Source: JBBRVP01 sp038246785 (lineage in GTDB: Bacteria > Actinomycetota > Actinomycetes > Jiangellales > Jiangellaceae). From it: a stretch of DNA of 36,917 bases. Below are positions 33,659-36,917 of this stretch, piece by piece (within the stretch, counting starts at the first letter, position 1; every line of letters starts with the position of its first letter). The DNA is taken from the NCBI GenBank assembly GCA_038246785.1, contig JBBRVP010000034.1:1-36917 (forward strand), in the 5' to 3' direction. The notes under the pieces are model-generated. The model did no database searches. It was not told the origin of the DNA and saw only the letters and a list, made by a program, of their open reading frames with translations. A program made the translations under genes and the position numbers.

Positions 33659-34650
33659 GGGGCGAGCTCGTCGACTGGGACCGCTACGAGCTCCTGCAGA
33701 ACTTCCTCAGCATCGGCCTGGCTGCCGAATGGGAGGAGCAGTACCTCGATCCCGAGCAGGCGATCTTCGACGCGCGGGCAAACACGGTCGGCTACGACGA
33801 GGGCTGGACCGACGAGCAGCTGCTCCGCGAGTTCGACGACCTGGTCCGCGAGTTCGCGCCGGACCGGCTGGACGAGGCCCTGTGGGACCTGTCGACCGCG
33901 CAGCTGCCCGGAATGGACGGGGTGCCTCGATCGGTATGGCTGGACTACATCCGGGAGACGCTTGGGCGGGCAGCACGGCCGCAGACACCGCGGCAGCCGA
34001 TCAAGGGGAACCCGATGCCCGCCCTCCCCTGGACGTCGTTGTTCGACGACGACGAGGTGGCGAACTGGGCGTCGACGATGGTGATCCGCCAGCACGAGCC
34101 GACCCTGCGGGCGTTCTTCGACGACGCGCTCGGCGTGAAGCGGGTGTGGTGCTACGGCCAGGTCGACCGTCAGATCGGCGAGGTCAAGACCGCCGAGTCC
34201 ACCACCCGGGCCACCGCCGCCGTGGTCACCTGGCGGTGGCGACCCGATCGCGGCATGCCGATGATCGCCACCGCCTACCCCGAGATCGACCTGCCCAAAG
34301 GGCCGCGGCAGCGCTGGCCGCAGATGAGCTGGCTGCTCGGCGGCTACTTCGGCCAGGACTGGCGGAAGCTGGACGCCACGGTATGGCAGGCCGAGTGCCA
34401 CTGGCAGACGGTCACCGAGAAACCGGTCAAAGCCCGCGTCGCCGCGCAGCTGCGCGAGCTGCTCGCCACCACCGCCGACACCGACCTGGGCGACACCGTC
34501 ACCGCACTCGGCTGCTACGTGCTACCCACCGACCTGCGCGGCTGGCTCACCCGCATCGCCAACCGCATCGACCGCACCGAGCTCTGGCGCGACCCCGCAC
34601 GCGTCTGGCGAGCCGAACCATCGGACGGCACCAACAGCGGAGAGGGTTGA
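33655..34650 (+). CDS. putative immunity protein with an embedded, incomplete RNase A-like domain
   Basis: 331 residues; the ATG overlaps the toxin stop (ATGA), the usual place for an immunity gene. Residues 1-105 (DWDRYELLQNFLSIGLAAEW, then EQLLREFDDLVREF) are helical and immunity-like. Residues 125-210 resemble the last two thirds of the adjacent toxin: TSLFDDDEVANWAS and LRAFF here against ASRFEDRDTAEMAI and LRGFM there, ending in the same TAYP (206-209). The part with the catalytic His and Arg is missing. Residues 222-310 look like CdiI_2-type immunity (LLGGYFGQDW, LLATTADTDLGD, LRGWLTRIANRI). AAGGGG before Met121 (34015) could give a second, shorter product. The gene may be a fusion of two toxin-immunity cassettes. 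Immunity is inferred from position. Confidence 0.6.
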   Translation: MRGELVDWDRYELLQNFLSIGLAAEWEEQYLDPEQAIFDARANTVGYDEGWTDEQLLREFDDLVREFAPDRLDEALWDLSTAQLPGMDGVPRSVWLDYIRETLGRAARPQTPRQPIKGNPMPALPWTSLFDDDEVANWASTMVIRQHEPTLRAFFDDALGVKRVWCYGQVDRQIGEVKTAESTTRATAAVVTWRWRPDRGMPMIATAYPEIDLPKGPRQRWPQMSWLLGGYFGQDWRKLDATVWQAECHWQTVTEKPVKARVAAQLRELLATTADTDLGDTVTALGCYVLPTDLRGWLTRIANRIDRTELWRDPARVWRAEPSDGTNSGEG

Positions 34651-34686
34651 GGCAGCGGCCGCCTCACCATCCCTCACCACAACACC

Positions 34687-34723
34687 GCGGAGGATCCTGC
34701 CCGAACGGCGGGAGTCCTTCCGC
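34687..34723 (+). terminator. candidate hairpin terminator after the immunity gene
   Basis: GCGGAggaTCCTGCC and GGCGGGAgtCCTTCCGC form a stem of about 14 pairs with two bulges and a short loop, 37 bases after the stop codon. Bases 34724-34833 show nothing else recognisable. Confidence 0.4.
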
Positions 34724-34833
34724 GATCACGGCAAGGCGACCGGGGCAGCGTCCTCGCTGTCCTCGGCCGCCAGGCCGCACGCTCGACCTGCACATCGTTC
34801 AGCGGCTGGCCGGCTGCCGGCGCTCGAGCCGCT

Positions 34834-35013
34834 CGGCAGGTCGCGCAGGTCCCGGGGCTTCCCCGGGTGCCCGGCGCCGTCCTCGCGGCCATCGCCGTCG
34901 AGCACGGCGGCACGGTGGCCACGCTGGACCGGGACTTCGCCAGATTCTCCGGCGTGCCGCACGTACGCCTGCCGCTAGCCGGCAGCGCCAGGGGGAGACT
35001 GGTGGCGCCCTGA
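34834..35013 (+). pseudogene. C-terminal remnant of a PIN (VapC) toxin
   Basis: One frame gives VPGLPRVPGAVLAAIAVEHG then TVATLDRDFARFSGV, ending at a TGA (35011-35013). Pattern and order fit the C-terminal third of VapC toxins, which read V-P-D-A-x-L-A-A-x-A-x-E-H-G and then T-x-D-x-D-F-x-R-F with the late acidic residues. The Asp of the usual VPDA is Gly here. No N-terminal half with the first catalytic Asp, no start codon and no antitoxin can be found upstream. It is a dead fragment beside the toxin area. Confidence 0.55.
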
Positions 35014-35037
35014 CCGACGTACGCATGCGAGGGACCG

Positions 35038-36747
35038 GTGCCGAAGAAGCGCAAGCGACCACGCAAGCCGCCCCCACCGCAGGTACGCCGCGCCACCACT
35101 CCGCATGCCCAGCCTCCCCGGCCGAGCGACGAGGGTGACGACGAGCTGCTCGTCGAGGTGCGGAAGATGCTCGCCGAGCACCATCCGCTGCCGCTGCTGC
35201 ACCTGGTGAGTGGCTTCATCGCTGTCGCCGACCGGCACCCGGACCACCCGTTCGGCCTGCCGGGCGACGAGGGCCCCGGCGTGACGCTGTCCGAGCTGGT
35301 GACGACGTTCCTGGCGGTCCGCTTGAGGGAGAGCACCGCGCTGCTGACGGCGCTGGCTCCGCTGGTCGCCGACGACCTGCTCGGCCGGCGCATTCGCAGC
35401 GAGCTGGCGACCCGGCACCACCGGCTGCCGGCGTGGCTGGAGCGGCTCGAACCGCTCACCGCCGAGCGAGCGGTGGTCGTGCGTGACGTCTTCGGTGACG
35501 GCGACAACATCATGATCGAGGCGCGCACCGGCGCGGGCAGCGAGCTGACCGTCATCGCCTACGTCGACCACAACCTGGGCACGCTGGTCAAGGACGCTTT
35601 CGTCCTGCCGGCGCCGCTCGACTTGTCGCTGGGGAAGTTCCGCGAGGCCCAGCGCGAGTACCTCGACACCTTCGTCGAGGACCTGCCGCTGGCCGACGCC
35701 CGCGCGCGGGTCAGCCAGGCCATCGAGCTGGGCGAGCACACGTTCCCGCCGTTGGATACGGAAACCTGGCCGATCACCCAGGCGCTCATCGAGTGGGTGC
35801 TCCGCCAACTGCCGGACGGCGGCGCCGGCTTCGTACGCCCGGACTGGCCCGACGAGGCGCGCGAGGATCTGACCGCGCGGTTCCTGGCCTCCTCGCACGG
35901 AACGGGATTGGACGACCAGGAGGACGCCGACGTCCTCGGGACGCTGCTGTCCTTCGCCTGCGACTACGGCCCTAGCGACCCGCTGCGCTGGAGCCCGGCG
36001 GCGGTGGAGATCCTTCTCGCGGACTGGCTGCCGCGGAAGGTAGTCGCCGACCGCGCCTGGTTCCGGCGCGTGCCCGAGGTGCTGCGGCGCCTCATCCGGT
36101 TCAGCCACGCAGAGCGCGGGCTGCGGGCGGCCCGCACCGCCGAGACTCTGGGGGCGCTCGACCACGTCGAACCGCTGCTGTGGACGGCTCTCGAGTCCGA
36201 GCCGGAGCACCTGTTCAACTACGAGGAATGGGTACGCCGGCTGCTGCTCGACACCGTCGGGGAGGCCGACCTGGCCGGTCTGGACGCCGAGCCGTTGCCG
36301 GCGGAGCCGCTCGACCTGTCCGGCGTGCCAGAGGACCTGCATGCCCGGCTGGGCGTCATCGCGCGGCTCGTCGACGCGGGCTGTGGCGACCTGCTCGACG
36401 CCGAGTACCGCACCATCGGACGCCGGTTGCTCCACGACGTCGCCGCCGCCAGCCCCGTGCTGTTCGGGTCGCGAGCCCGGTCCGAGGTCGCCGCGGCCGC
36501 GATCGTGTGGACGGAGCTGAAGGCGAACCTCGGCCTCGGCCAGCGACAGCGACAGCTCAGCGCGAAGGAGCTTGGGGCGTGGTTCGGAGTCGGGGATCCC
36601 AACCGGCGCCCCAGAGAGTTCATTCACGCGCTGGGCCACGACATACCCGCCTGGTCAGACGGGCGAATCGGCACGGCGCGCTACCTCGTCGCCGAACGGC
36701 GGCGGTGGGCGGCGCAGATGCGCGACCAGTTCCTCAGCCCGGTCTGA
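35038..36747 (+). CDS. uncharacterised protein with DUF6398-like C-terminus
   Basis: 569 residues, GTG start with GAGGG four bases upstream. The first 35 residues are very basic and Pro-rich (PKKRKRPRKPPPPQVRR), which suggests nucleic-acid contact or a disordered tail. Residues 40-340 are mainly helical with acidic patches and no motif I can name. Residues about 440-535 (ARLGVIARLVDAGCGDLLDA, EYRTIGRRLLHDVAA, IVWTELKANLG, LSAKELGAWFGVG) resemble DUF6398, a helical domain that ends in a helix-turn-helix-like part. No membrane or export signal. Function unknown. It is the last full gene before the IS element. Confidence 0.7.
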   Translation: MPKKRKRPRKPPPPQVRRATTPHAQPPRPSDEGDDELLVEVRKMLAEHHPLPLLHLVSGFIAVADRHPDHPFGLPGDEGPGVTLSELVTTFLAVRLRESTALLTALAPLVADDLLGRRIRSELATRHHRLPAWLERLEPLTAERAVVVRDVFGDGDNIMIEARTGAGSELTVIAYVDHNLGTLVKDAFVLPAPLDLSLGKFREAQREYLDTFVEDLPLADARARVSQAIELGEHTFPPLDTETWPITQALIEWVLRQLPDGGAGFVRPDWPDEAREDLTARFLASSHGTGLDDQEDADVLGTLLSFACDYGPSDPLRWSPAAVEILLADWLPRKVVADRAWFRRVPEVLRRLIRFSHAERGLRAARTAETLGALDHVEPLLWTALESEPEHLFNYEEWVRRLLLDTVGEADLAGLDAEPLPAEPLDLSGVPEDLHARLGVIARLVDAGCGDLLDAEYRTIGRRLLHDVAAASPVLFGSRARSEVAAAAIVWTELKANLGLGQRQRQLSAKELGAWFGVGDPNRRPREFIHALGHDIPAWSDGRIGTARYLVAERRRWAAQMRDQFLSPV

Positions 36748-36825
36748 CCCCGGTGACCCTGGGGCCAGACGTCCCTGGGCGGATTCCAGTCAACGTCGCA
36801 ACACCGTGTGTTGGTGGAGGTTGCG

Positions 36826-36917
36826 ATGGGATCGTCGCGGACGTCTCATTCTGGTAGTGGGTTGACCGAGAAGCAGGACCGGTTCAGTCGACTGATCGCG
36901 CAGGGTATGAGCAACTC
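36826..36917 (+). CDS. IS30-family transposase, N-terminal fragment
   Basis: ATG 36826 with GGAGG five bases upstream begins a frame running off the right edge. Residues MGSSRTSHSGSGLTEKQDRF and SRLIAQGMSNS match the first helix-turn-helix of actinobacterial IS30 transposases. The DDE domain lies outside the window. Bases around 36785-36805 (CCAGTCAACGTCGCAACACC) probably belong to the left end of the element, but the second copy needed to prove an inverted repeat is not available here. Confidence 0.65.
   Translation, partial: MGSSRTSHSGSGLTEKQDRFSRLIAQGMSN

Noticed and set aside
36755..36775. Hairpin CCCC-GGGG after the DUF6398-like gene as terminator
   Set aside because: Only a four-base stem is possible, too weak to support.
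1..36917. CRISPR arrays, tRNA or rRNA genes
   Set aside because: No regularly spaced identical repeats and no tRNA-like or rRNA-like sequence were seen by eye on either strand.

Overview
The window is very GC-rich, uses many GTG starts, and repeatedly shows promoters of the form TANNNT placed 6-7 bases before a GTG (leaderless transcripts). With Wadjet genes, a PF11139-type GAP protein, a DUF6318-like lipoprotein and a type I PKS, this points to an actinomycete chromosome; I cannot name the genus. Both edges lie in transposase genes: an IS630-type N-terminus at the left (1-108, minus) and an IS30-type N-terminus at the right (from 36826, plus).

Left part (163-7670): a membrane-anchored alpha/beta hydrolase fused to a DUF6064-like membrane domain, a GAP-family membrane protein, a decayed Phd-PIN toxin-antitoxin locus, a 14-TM MFS exporter, a lipoprotein thermonuclease, a Uma2-family nuclease-like protein and an HNH endonuclease. 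Positions 8010-14761 hold a complete, translationally coupled type I Wadjet anti-plasmid system (jetABCD).

Middle (15009-25845): a decayed ORF overlaps a Sfp/EntD-type phosphopantetheinyl transferase on the plus strand. Converging on it is a six-gene minus-strand operon. It begins at 25845 with a helical-repeat/Ig-like protein, followed by a 1782-residue single-module PKS (KS-AT-KR-ACP-methyltransferase, no thioesterase). Then come four small non-exported proteins: one with beta-forming KP-containing 11-residue repeats, one all-beta, one with an extreme His/Cys-rich segment, and a second helical-repeat/Ig-like protein that resembles the first. I do not recognise this PKS-plus-structural-protein operon; it is the best candidate for an undescribed system. 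A promoter candidate lies at 25909-25938, and an orphan ribbon-helix-helix protein is encoded just upstream.

Right part (26367-36917): a SNF2/HepA-like helicase coupled to a SWIM zinc-finger protein, a DUF6318-like lipoprotein overlapping a secreted PKD-domain protein, and then a polymorphic-toxin area. That area has a T7SS-type toxin whose C-terminus looks like the bacterial RNase A (CdiA-CT) fold but is broken by a frameshift. It overlaps a gene that appears to fuse immunity-like domains with a catalytically incomplete copy of the same toxin fold. Remnants of an immunity gene and of a PIN toxin lie on either side. A DUF6398-like protein and the IS30 transposase close the window. The whole reads as an accessory/defence island with one intact biosynthetic operon inside it.
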